From: Seison nebaliae
Taxonomy: Eukaryota > Rotifera > Pararotatoria > Seisonacea > Seisonidae
Length of the DNA: 22,374 nucleotides
Assembly (NCBI GenBank): GCA_023231475.1
Contig: JALJEE010000660.1
Span: forward strand, 1 to 22,374
Reading direction: 5' to 3'
A program made the translations under genes and the position numbers. The notes beneath the pieces were generated by a model. It made no database searches and was not told the DNA's origin. It was given only the letters and a program-made list of their open reading frames with translations. This document shows, one piece after another, positions 1-9,472 of this stretch (its first letter is position 1; each line of letters begins with the position of its first letter).

Positions 1-1
1 T

Positions 2-1672
2 TTATCCATCGTGAACGGAAAAAATTTTAAAACTTTTTGCCTTACCTTGGGTTTTGTGATTCCATCGGTCTATAAGATTAAGCAAATTCAAGAATCGTTG
101 AAGCATAAACATTTGAATCACATAATATCGACGCTATCCGAGATTAAAAAATTTTCCGTTTCCACCGATATTTGGTCCAGAAAGAGCACAATGCAATCGT
201 ATATTCATTTTTCGGCGCACTTAATTAAACAAGATCGATTAATGGCAATCGGAATAACAGCAATTAAAATTGTATCATTGTTTCGGGATGTTTTAAGTGA
301 ATTGAATATTCCAGAAGAAAAAGTGTTAAGAGTAATAACTGATGGCGGATCCAATATGAGAAGCGCATTCAGATGGAACGCTTCATATTACGAATCATCT
401 TATTATCGAAACTGTAATGATAATGACGATGTAAATGACGATGAACTAGACGATGATGCAAACGATGATAGTGTTGAAACACCAAAAAAACGAAAACGAA
501 TATCGACGTAAAGATCAGAATTCTTTTACGAAGAAAGCGATGAATTCGATGAAATTGATTTATATGATCCACTTTATACAATTCCTGATGACGAAGATGA
601 TGAAAACAGTGAAGATGGTATAATGTTTCAGGAGATTAATCGATCATTTAAAGGAACACCGCGTATATATCACATTTGGAATTTAATAGTCGATGCCAAA
701 TATTATAATCAGTCGGTGAAAAACATTGGAGAATTTATTGGACAGATAAACAAAAGTAACATTCACTCAATAATAAAACGAAAAACCGGAAAACGAATTT
801 TATTTTGGAGTCCAACAAGATGGGTGGGATCTTATTTAGCAATGAATCGACTCTGTGAGTTAAAATCTGCTATATATGAAGTTTTTGCGGAGGATGAGAG
901 CTGCAGTTTTTCCCCACCTAATTCAGTCGATTTCGCTGAAATGAAAAAAAGATTCATGTATTTACGAAGTGACGTGTTTGCTAGAAGGTAATGACTATTT
1001 AACAATTGATCAAGTCATACCTTCAATATTGGAAGTCAAAGGTAATTTAATAACATTAAAAAATGAAAATCCTGAAAATAGAAATATGTATGATTTTCTC
1101 TTAGGAAGAATAGATGTCCGATTCGACAACATAATAAATATTCAGTCAATTTCGTTCAATAAGTTATATGTGACTGCAACAGCGCTCCATCCTATTCTTC
1201 GGCAAAGTTTGAAGGAAATAGGCATTTCAAACTTACCTTGTTAGAATCATTTCTAAAAAATGCGATCAATTTAGATTTTCCAAAAGAATATGATTCATCT
1301 GACGATGAAAGATTGGAAACTAATGAGTCAACGTTTTGCTTTCACTTTTGTTTTTTTATTTTTAATTAGAACTGACGGCCATTTTCTAGAGTTGGGAATA
1401 TTGGGTGTCGAATGATATCTCGATGGAAACATGTTTCATCTGCGCATAAGAAAAACATAGGAATTGATGCGGAAATTGAAGAATTTTGCCGAAAAGATTT
1501 TGAATTCGATAATTCAATCATTCGATTTTTTTCAATAATTGAAAAAACGAATTTTCGTCTCCTTTCAACAATTGCACTCTCCATTCTTGCAATTCCTGCT
1601 TCTTCAGCATTTTCCGAAAGAACGTTTAGCAAATGTGCTTGGCGATTGGGACAAAAAACGGCAATTTATTAA
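2..1672 (+). pseudogene. hAT-family transposase, broken and cut by the window edge
   Basis: Cut-and-paste DNA transposase of the hAT superfamily. The reading frame enters at the left edge, so the N-terminal BED zinc finger is not seen. Frame 2 shows STDIWSRKST around 161-190 (first catalytic-type Asp near 167) and ITDGGSNM around 338-361 (second Asp near 341). An acidic insert follows, then PTRWVGSYLAMNRL around 810-850. The C-terminal dimerisation segment IPASSAFSERTFS lies at 1592-1630. Breaks: an in-frame TAA at 509-511 with the same frame open on both sides; a shift to frame 3 near 960; a return to frame 2 near 1226; and a non-coding T-rich stretch at 1333-1369 that resembles a 37-bp intron but does not restore a clean frame. 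The conserved tryptophan usually seen before the dimerisation segment is missing. Family assignment is firm; the copy is almost certainly dead. The region past 1672 shows no clear terminal repeat. Confidence 0.85.
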
Positions 1673-2169
1673 CGACAGAACGTTATGACGTGAAATCTTT
1701 TTATTGTACACTCATATTATTTTTATTATTTCGACAAACTCGAATTTTCTAATTAATTTTATTATAAAATATTTCTGTTTTATAAATAAACAATATCTTC
1801 AATTTTATTCTCCATTTCTTCAACTAACCTTGAATTACACAAATTATGCTAATACTTAATACTTTTTTATTGTGACTATATTACACTACATTCTATTACT
1901 TAATAAGTAATAGTATTTATATTTGCATCATCTTAAGGATATTTTAACAGTAGGAAGTAATAGGAAGTAGGAAGAGTACTTAATGAAACAGAAGTTGACT
2001 AGTTATATACAACAAGAAAAGTGTTGCATTAATTAAATTTATACGGTATATGAAGAGTTAAGAGTAAAAGTTTTTATTGAGTTTTTATTAAGTTTTTATT
2101 TTAAGTTTAAACTAAAGTTTTTATTTCGACTAAAAACTTATTTAAAATAAATTATTTTGACTAAATATC
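1673..2169. other. non-coding AT-rich stretch between two dead transposons
   Basis: No gene is seen. It contains a perfect palindrome with 10-bp arms around one central base at 1893-1913, three close TAGGAAGTA-like words at 1950-1975, a run of GTTTTTATT words at 2070-2125, and a small hairpin at 2115-2139 (9-bp arms AAGTTTTTA/TAAAAACTT, 7-base loop). Part of it may be the untranslated 3' flank of the hAT element. Confidence 0.6.
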
Positions 2170-3660
2170 GACTAGTTTTTAACTTTTTGAGTTTTTTTTC
2201 AAGCAGTAGTTGACGTACAAGGTAATCAAAAGCATAAGAAACGTTAACGGAATCAAATGCCTTTGTAGCATCAAGGAAGAGAATATGTAAGGATAGTTTC
2301 ATTTCCTTGGCAATACTTATAGCTGAACGGAGAATGAGAAGTAGAGGATAGGTGCCACGACATGACGATCGATAAGCAAATTGGTAGGATGAATAAAAGA
2401 GTACGTTCCGATATCGGATCAAAATGAGGTTCTCGAATACTTTCAGTAGGAACGAAGAAATGCAGATCGGTCTGTATGAATTTAACGAGGTTTGATCGAT
2501 ATTCGGTTTCTTCAGAATTGGAATGATTTTGAAGACGAGTGAGATACAGAAGAACTGATGATGAGATTTATGGAATCAGTAAGGCCGGTTACGAGAGATG
2601 GAAGTAAGTGTTGCACCAATTTGATTGCGAACAATTATCGAAACCGTGAGCCTTGGTACCGTCGAGAACCTGGATAGATTCGAAAATTTCTTGAGGAGTG
2701 AAAAAATCGAAATGGACATTGACGATAGGGCAGACGTAGGGTATGATGGAGGTGCGGTACATATAGGAGCCGAAGTATTCCGCGAAGGAGTCGACAGAAA
2801 TAGAAGATGTCGATGAGTTGGAGAAGCGATTAGTTATTAATTTCCAAATGTTCGAAGGATGTGAAGAAAGACAAGCATTAGGGAGCCTACCGTGAAAATG
2901 GTCCCTAACACACTTTCTCACGGCTCTGCGAAACAACTTCCGAAATTTTAGATGATGTTCGTGGTTGAGAGAAGAAGGATTTTCGCGGAAGGTTTTCCAG
3001 CAACCGGAAGCTCGATTCTTAAGATGGGAAATAGAAGAAAAATTCGAAATAGGAGGACGAGAAAATTGTTGACGATGGGAAAAAGTGGTAGATGAACATT
3101 GGGCAATAAAGAGTAACTGCTCAGTAGAGGAGAGAGTAGTGTTCATAACCGTAAGGGAGGCATTAAAAAGAATTACTTGCTGACGTATGAGAGGGAGTTT
3201 GCAATAGTGCTTGCAGGTAATGTTACGTGGGGTGGTATTTGGAGAATACAAAGTCGTGGAAGTGGGACGGGAAAGACTGGAGATGGTTTAGGAGATAGGA
3301 AGGTGATCGGAAAGAGAAGAAAGGAAAGAATCTGCGATAATTTCACAGCAGAGGAACATAGGTTGTCACTAATGATGAAATGATCTATCCATGAGCTACC
3401 CATGTGCGATGTGAAAGTGATAGAATTTTCCTCACACATTTTGTAGTCAATGAATTGGGAAGATGTGGAAGAGAGGAAAGCGGAAAGACGATTAGAGGCG
3501 AATGATGACTTTCTGATATCACAGTTGAAGTCGCCTCCATAAAATCGGTCGATGGATACTTAGAGATAGTGGATTCAATGACTGAGAGAGAGGAACAGAA
3601 GCGAATGTTGTCCAGAGAGCTGGAAGAAAGTTTCCAAGAGTCCAGGAGACCAAGGAAAAT
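2170..3660 (-). pseudogene. non-LTR retrotransposon: endonuclease, linker and partial reverse transcriptase, broken
   Basis: Read on the minus strand from about 3660 down. The apurinic-type endonuclease shows GGDFNCDIRKS (near 3540-3505) and, in the same frame, SSWIDHFIIS (near 3400-3370), the D-N and S-x-x-D-H parts of the catalytic fold. A linker open frame of about 220 residues follows at 3251-2589 and ends in the usual lead-in to the polymerase (TKAHGFDN). The reverse transcriptase then shows IPILKKPN, NSYRPICISSFLLKVFENLI (near 2525-2430), QFAYRSSCRGTYP and motif A FLDATKAFDSVN (near 2265). It stops soon after: the YxDD-bearing half is absent. A one-base shift lies just upstream of GGDFN, another near 3200, and the linker ends out of frame near 2590. 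A sister copy lies at 20076-21160. The clade (CR1/Jockey-like or similar) cannot be fixed by eye. Confidence 0.85.
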
Positions 3661-4080
3661 ATAAAGAAAAAATTAGAAACTTTTGAAATATAATTCCTTA
3701 AATTTTGAACTATCTATGCTAAATAAGAAATATCGTCTGAAACTTCAGAAGAATCCTACTTAACTAAAAATCTTAAGCTATGTTAAAAAATGTAAGAATG
3801 TTAATCAATGAAACGTATTTAGAAAAGTTTGTAAATTTTCGCAAGAATTTTCCAACCGCGTAAATTAACGTTAATATCAATTATTTATCGTTAAAGATAG
3901 TTTTCAATCATTAATAAATGAAAATAGTTACACAAATGAAATAAAATTAAGTTACACACTCAACACTATTCAATATGAAATTCATCAACCTGAAAATTTT
4001 TTTTAAACAATTGGACACAGATCAACTTGTGAAACGTTCGGTTTTGACCTTTTTCGAATATAAAAGCGAGCTTTTTATCG
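3661..4080. other. non-coding AT-rich spacer
   Basis: No open frame with family character is seen on either strand. A TTAACGTTAA palindrome near 3866 and scattered A/T runs are the only local structure. The 5' untranslated part of the minus-strand retrotransposon could extend into it but cannot be recognised. Confidence 0.5.
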
Positions 4081-4403
4081 TATTTCTTTAGAATACAAAA
4101 TAGTTTAAAGTTCGTTTTTTTTCACCTTTGTTTAACATTTTTTATTCTTTTAGATGTTGAATTATTTAAGATGAATCGTTCGAAAATTTAATGGACGAAA
4201 GATCCAAAGTCTAGAGAATCGCGCCACTCCAGGTTCGGTTTCAAAATAAGTTGATACGAGAAACTTTGTTTCGTAAGGATAGAAAATAGTTTAAAGTCAA
4301 CTCTTTTTCTTCAACTTTTCTTATTGCCTTTTCTATTTTTAGATGATGGATCGTACGACCTAATGGACCAAAATCCACAAAGCGGAGGATCGCGCCACTC
4401 CAA
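4081..4403. repeat. two imperfect direct copies of a ~150-bp block
   Basis: Copy 1 spans about 4081-4232 and copy 2 about 4269-4403. Shared landmarks in the same order are AAAATAGTTTAAAG (4097 and 4283), a long pyrimidine tract ending TTTTAGATG (near 4150 and 4340), AATGGAC-AAA-ATCCA (near 4190 and 4362), and ATCGCGCCACTCCA (4218 and 4389). The last is unusually GC-rich for this region. The offset drifts from 186 to 171 bp, so small indels have accumulated. Neither copy is coding: the frame after TTTTAGATG stops within a few codons. Confidence 0.75.
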
Positions 4404-4828
4404 CTTTAGCCATAAGTAATCTTTGTACTCATGGTGCCTTAATGGTCGGTCTTCTTTAATGAGGTAAATTTCAAACTGGAGAAAAAAGAGTACAAATCTA
4501 CTATCGTGTCTATTAACTAATCGAATCTACTACTAAATTAGTTTCTTTCTTTTCGATTTCAATTATTTGTGGTATCTTACTTTAATTATACTGTTATATT
4601 GTTTTGTTCTACTTGTATTCTCTATATAATAGACCTCTTTCGTATTTGTTTAAATAAAATTTCTTTAAATTGTCGTTCTTTATTTCGCTAAATACGAAAT
4701 ATTTTGAATAAAATAAAGTTCTCTTAAATCAGTGTGGGGTCGAATATGGGAAGGGATCGGAACAATAGTTTCTATCAGATTAGTTCACTTTGATTAATTA
4801 ATTAAAATTTTCTTTCAATAGTTCAATA
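4404..4828. other. non-coding spacer
   Basis: AT-rich sequence with no supported gene or strong repeat. Confidence 0.5.
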
Positions 4829-4939
4829 AGCATTTTTTAGTTTTTTGTCAATTTTTTTTGAAAAAATTGTAGAATTTCTACATTTTTCACAAAATAGCGT
4901 CATATTTCAACAAAAATTGAAAAAAAACTAAAAAATGCT
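4829..4939. repeat. near-perfect inverted repeat with a nested hairpin
   Basis: Left arm 4829-4856 (begins AGCATTTTTTAG) and right arm 4912-4939 are reverse complements at 27 of 28 positions by hand alignment. The 55-bp loop carries a second hairpin at 4859-4889, built on TGTAGAA and TTCTACA around a single T and extended by TGAAAAA/TTTTTCA. The arms are A/T-rich but not simple repeats. It may be a small MITE remnant or a transcribed foldback; nothing decides between them. Confidence 0.75.
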
Positions 4940-5875
4940 CGTTATATTTTCCTTGTTAAATCATGAATATTGATCCAAACTGTTTGATTTTTTGATTATA
5001 GGTTAACAATTAACAATGAATTTTTTCTACATTGTTACTTCAAAAACCTGTGCACTTTTAAGTGCGCTCAAATACGTGCATATTTTGCGCTATAAACTGC
5101 ATGAAAAGTATTGCTTCAGTATTTCCAAAATCGTTGAAAATTTACACATGGGGGTTTTCGATGGTGACGATTTCAAAAAATGAAACCACGATGTAAAATA
5201 GTTTACGGTTGATCCGGAAATGCAAAAACACAACTTTTGAAAAATGCTCAATAATTATGTTATATTTTATTTTTTTTTTTTAATTTTTAATTTTTCTAAT
5301 GTAATTGTAATTTCTATAATTCTATAATCTAATTATCATATATGCTCTACAAGATAGACATGAAACGTTTTTTTAATTGAGAAGGATAAAATTTTTAAGC
5401 GATATTTTCGAAACATGCAGGAGAGAGAAAAATGAACTCTTATGCAAAATGCCCTGTTAATGCATGAAATATTTTAATTTTTTCAAATTTTTTTGTATTA
5501 TTTTTAAGAGCTTGAATAGGGCTATTTTGTGATATGCACCTTTATAAAACATACTCCATAGAACAGAAGTTATGACCTGTTTTATAAAAACGTAAAAGTG
5601 TCCGATTATTTTAAATTCCGAGTGTATAGTACGTATGAAGATAATTTTGACAAAGTTAGATAGGATTTTTTCTGAAGTTTTAGAAAATATGTTAACATAG
5701 AAAATTAGGTATAGATTAGATATAGGAAAAACCCTATATTTCAACCTTTATTTTTTCGGGTAAAAATTGATGAATTTGGCTCGTTTTTTTAAATTTATAT
5801 CTTTTCATCGAGCTGAATCCAATAGTGTAAAAAAATAGTTGTACGTCAGGAATAACACAAAGTCACAAAAAGTAA
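4940..5875. other. non-coding AT-rich region
   Basis: No convincing gene. A minus-strand open frame of 95 codons at 5744-5457 resembles no family I recognise and has the composition of background. A small GCACTT/AAGTGC hairpin sits near 5053-5066. Confidence 0.5.
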
Positions 5876-6230
5876 CCTAGCATACAAAATTTTTGTTTGT
5901 AACGTTATAGTTACTTAAAAGCAAGCAGTAACATCAACGTTTAACTTTGAACAAAGTTACCGTAATTGCAACTCAAAACTGTACATAAAAGTAATATTTT
6001 AGCTATTTTCAAAAAAAAATTGATTTGTCGTAATAAAAAAAAAAACTAACCAATGATTATAAATCAATGACATATACCAGATATTTTTGTAGAGAAAAAT
6101 TTCTAAATAAATGACATGAAATTTCTTTTTAAGGTTACATTTTAGTTATTTTACGTAAAGTTGAAGGTGGATTCAACGTAACATTAACTTATTTTGCAAC
6201 GTTACTGTTTATCAAATTTTGTGTGCTAGG
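5876..6230. mobile_element. MITE-like element with terminal inverted repeats
   Basis: The left end CCTAGCATACAAAATTT (from 5876) matches the reverse complement of the right end, CCTAGCACACAAAATTT (ending at 6230). The similarity continues to a shared GTAACGTT about 28 bp inside each end, giving imperfect ~35-bp inverted repeats. Length is about 355 bp with no coding capacity. Five-base words GTAAC or GTTAC recur at about eight places, more than expected in such AT-rich DNA. The flanks (AAAAGTAA and GTCAATTT) show no clear target-site duplication, so superfamily is open. Confidence 0.75.
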
Positions 6231-6499
6231 GTCAATTTGTTAGTTTGGTTTTTAAATGTCATGTCAGCCACATTATATAATTTATAGGTTTATATGGAAC
6301 AATGATTCCCAATTAAAAATTAAGAAAGAAGTTTAAGCCATCCAATAAATACGTAAATAAAGTTCTATTTGGCACAACTAATCGTATTATAAATCTTATA
6401 CAATATATTGACATTGCATTGACATATATTGTAATAAATTTGATTATTGCTGTTAATATTGTTATTTTTTAAATCTTCAACATTAAACTACCAAAAAAA
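6231..6499. other. non-coding upstream flank of the MULE pseudogene
   Basis: AT-rich. Near 6400-6432 there is a hairpin with ACAATATAT and ATATATTGT arms. No terminal repeat of the downstream transposon can be recognised here. Confidence 0.45.
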
Positions 6500-7970
6500 A
6501 TGTTCAATTTTGAAGATGACGAGGAATGCACGAGATTTCTACCACCAAATGAATTCCTACCTCGTGAAATATTCTCAACAGTCCTTGCAACATATGCACC
6601 ATCTTCAACTACTTCATTTCACCCATTTTCAACCACATTGACATCTTCATCATCAGCACCAGTTGGCATCAACAAATTCAACGACGTTGATTGCACCATC
6701 ACTATCAGCATTCACCGAAAGTTTATCTGCAACATCATCTGAAAATTGCAAACAATAAACACTCAAATTGGTACTATTAAATTTATATGGACGACTAAAA
6801 AAAAAGAAGCAATAACACACAATAATGAGATTTTTTATTTGAGGAGAACGTATGTTTCCGGAAAAAAACTTTATTATTGTGCACAATCCTACAAATTAAA
6901 GTGCACAGCGACAATTACGATGGAAGGTTTCGCCGTTTGGTCTCATAAAATCAATCACAATCATCATAATAATTCACAACTACAAATAGAGAAACTTAAA
7001 GAATTGTCAGAGATGAAAAAGGGAGCGTTAAGAACAATGAACTTACGAATTCGGAAAATCGTCGATTAAGTTCCGAACAGCGAAACATTCGACGATACCG
7101 ACTTGAAAATAGAACAAAAAAAGTTCATCAATTTTCAATCAGAAGAGAGGATCAATTTGTTATCTATCATTTAGAAAATTTAAACAAGGAAGAAATGTTT
7201 ATACTGAAAAATCGTCCTTTTTTTTAGACTGGACTTTTAAAAAGTGTCCGATTGAGTATTATCAACTATTATGTGGTTGGAGTATTAATGGACGATAACC
7301 TCGTTTCTCCATTTCTCGTCATAATGAAAGGAAAAAGAAAATCCTTATATGAAGAAATATTTAAAATTTTGATCGAGGAGTTTCATATTGTGCCATTATC
7401 TTTTAATTTGGATTTTGAGATTGGCGCAATATCTGCGCTAAGGGAAACCTATTCAAATATTCCGATCCACACTTGCTATTTTCATCTATGTCAAACGATA
7501 ATTAGAAAAGTTTCAGAGTTCGACCTGAAAAAAATGTATTTTTCGGACAAAAATTTCAAATTTGAAGTAAGAAATTAATCTACATCTCTTTTATTCCAAG
7601 ATGCCAGGTGAAAGGAAAAAAATAACTTACGAATTTTTTTTTGAAAATAATATTGCGGAGGGGTTTCGTTTTCCAATTGAAATTTGGAATAATAATCAAC
7701 GAACCATTGAAGATATTCCCAGAACAAACAATCTAATAGAGGGGGGAAATAACGGTCTTAGGCACATTTTTCCATTGAACCGTCCATCATTGATAATTCG
7801 GTGGTAAAATGTTTCAAATATGAAAAATTGCAAATGGATCTTTTTCGGAAAGAGAAAAAGAGTATCCGATAGGGTGAAAGATGAGAAACTGAAAAGATTA
7901 GTAATAAATTTCGACATAAGAAATGTATCTTCTTTTTTTATCGAAATCGATAATATATTTTGTGAAAGTT
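6500..7970 (+). pseudogene. FLYWCH-MULE transposase, multiply frameshifted
   Basis: Mutator-like transposase with an N-terminal FLYWCH zinc-binding domain. From the ATG at 6500 comes a short acidic start and a Ser/Thr-rich linker. FLYWCH follows at about 6800-6975: FYLRRTYVSG, then YYCAQSYKLKCTATI and the closing INHNHHN, giving the Cys-Cys-His-His pattern, with Tyr in place of the usual Trp. The pre-catalytic region lies in frame 1 (7045-7223), and DWTFKKCPIEYYQLL, the first catalytic-Asp block, in frame 3 from 7227. LDFEIGAIS (second acidic block) and HTCYFHLCQTIIRK are in frame 1 (about 7410-7515). FPIEIW and PRTNNLIEG, the conserved tail, lie at 7660-7745. The frame changes at about 7030, 7226, 7280 and 7580, plus an in-frame TGA at 6740-6742. 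Domain order is canonical, so family is secure; the copy is not functional. Confidence 0.85.
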
Positions 7971-8160
7971 AATTTTCGTTGCAATTATTCATATTTGATC
8001 TCGAACAATAAATAACAATCTTCTTAATTTTTCATTTGAACAATTTAAAATGCTAAAAAGAGTTATTATATAAATTCTGATAATTTTAAAAGACATAATT
8101 TCATAATTATGACTTAATAGTTGTCTTCTTGCGAATTTACAGTTTCAGTGTGTTTTGAAG

Positions 8161-8474
8161 TTGAGAACTGTCCTTTTTCCTCAAAAGTTTGAGAACTAAT
8201 TATGAGTTAATAACGGTCCTCTGGAGGATTTTTATGCACGGTTATTATTTTTCCAGTTCAATTTTCATTATGTTTGGAGGTCGAGAATTGTCCTTTTTTT
8301 CTCAAAAAGTTGAAAACTGTTCGAAAATAGAAAAAACGGGTTGAGAACTGTCCGGAAAATTAATAAAAGGTTGAGAACTGTCCGGAAGTATAAAAAACTA
8401 GGCTGAGAACTGTCCGATTTTATGGGTTGAGAACTGCCCACTGCAAAATTTTTTTATTGGGTTACGATCTGTCC
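8161..8474 (+). repeat. array of a degenerate 13-bp motif, TTGAGAACTGTCC
   Basis: Copies start at 8161, 8281 (TCGAGAATTGTCC), 8341, 8371, 8403 (CTGAGAACTGTCC), 8427 (TTGAGAACTGCCC) and 8462 (TTACGATCTGTCC), with weaker forms near 8189 and 8310. All lie on one strand. The first two belong to a ~55-bp direct repeat that includes a following TCAAAA-GTTGA-AACT tail. The later ones are 23-35 bp apart, each flanked by A-rich sequence. The array lies 190-500 bp beyond the MULE pseudogene, so one reading is a set of transposase-binding sites; the link is inferred. Confidence 0.75.
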
Positions 8475-8722
8475 GGTTAGCATTTACATCGCAGCATTCT
8501 GTTTTTTCCAACACGATCGAATATTATTCGATTGATCACTCACCTCTATCAACGAAATTTCGTGAGTTCATCTCTTCTTTTTCATATGTATCTTCGTGTC
8601 GACATCCATGATAGAGAACAACCAGACAAGAGCCCTGAGGATTCTCCTCGAGTGCGAGACTTGAATTGTCCATGTATGAGAATTTACATTTTTATCTTTA
8701 ATTTTTCGTTTTTTTTTTTAAT

Positions 8723-8744
8723 TATATATATATATATATATATT
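8723..8744. repeat. (TA)n microsatellite
   Basis: An uninterrupted alternating TA run follows a poly-T stretch. It separates the 13-bp motif array from the GACA/TGTC cluster. Confidence 0.9.
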
Positions 8745-8764
8745 ATATTTTAGTCTTCACCAAA

Positions 8765-8886
8765 CGGACAATTTAATGTCCGACAATGTCCTATTTTTTA
8801 ATATTGTCCAGACAATTTTGTTTAGACACTATTGTTTTAGACAATTTTCCATAATTGTCTTTAGACAACGGACATTTTTGGACAAC
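8765..8886. repeat. cluster of GACA/TGTC inverted repeats
   Basis: Within about 120 bp are CGGACA-ATTTAA-TGTCCG (8765-8782), GACA-A-TGTC (8782-8790), ATTGTC-CA-GACAAT (8803-8816) and ATTGTC-TTTA-GACAAC (8854-8869), plus further GACAA and GGACA words up to 8886. The arms of the first and third are exact. TGTCCG is also the end of several motifs in the 8161-8474 array. Confidence 0.7.
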
Positions 8887-9472
8887 TAAATCATGAGGAA
8901 TATAAAATATTATGTAACAAAATATAATATATTTCGAGCATCCCCGAACTTTCTATTTACTAAGCACCTTGCTCTCTTCATTATTAGATTCCCTTATCAT
9001 TTCATATTTTGTTAGGAAAGAGGAACATTGGGGATAACTTCCTACAATCGTTTTTCCGCTAAACTTTGTTCTACTTTCTTTCTTTTTTTTTGTTTTTTCC
9101 TAATTTCAAATAAATAAAAATAAAATCAATAATAGTTTTCCGAAATTTTCTCTTTTTAGGCATAACTGTCTCGCTTCACCGATTTCTATAATTAATAGTA
9201 AATTAAACTGGATCAACATTGTAATTGTGAACTAATGTTTCCATTAGTTAATTTTATAATTCATTTCTTTGGTATTTAAATATTTTATATTCCTGTTTAA
9301 ATAAACAAGCGATCAGTTTTAAGTTTCAGTAAGTGTTAGAATATTATATTAGTATCGTTTAGCGAATCACGGTTATTTCGCCACCCAAAAAACGATGATT
9401 TCGCCATCTTTTTGTAAAAAACCGTTTTTATCCTTAGATATCATTACATACATATCCTTCCTTTGTTAATCC
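8887..9472. other. non-coding spacer
   Basis: No gene is seen. A short direct repeat of ATTTCGCCA occurs at about 9376 and 9401. AT-rich, with T runs. Confidence 0.45.

Noticed and set aside
1333-1369. 37-bp GT-AG intron inside the hAT transposase
   Set aside because: Splicing there meets a stop soon after in the joined frame, and other frames also need a shift, so decay explains it as well.
2625-3383. Two plus-strand frames (63 and 68 codons) overlapping the minus-strand retrotransposon
   Set aside because: They lie antisense to clear linker and endonuclease coding sequence and are shadows of it.
4218-4245. tRNA B-box-like GGTTCGGTTTC in the duplicated block
   Set aside because: No matching A box or cloverleaf could be drawn, and the second copy lacks it.
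4150-4345. TTTTAGATG sites as real splice acceptors plus start codons
   Set aside because: The frames after both ATGs stop within a few codons, so no gene is supported; kept only as part of the duplicated block.
5457-5744. Minus-strand open frame of 95 codons
   Set aside because: Composition is that of AT-rich background, with no family resemblance and no splice or start context.
8532-8753. 73-codon plus-strand frame ending in the (TA)n run
   Set aside because: It ends in poly-Phe/Ile-Tyr coded by the poly-T and TA repeats, and no homology is recognised.
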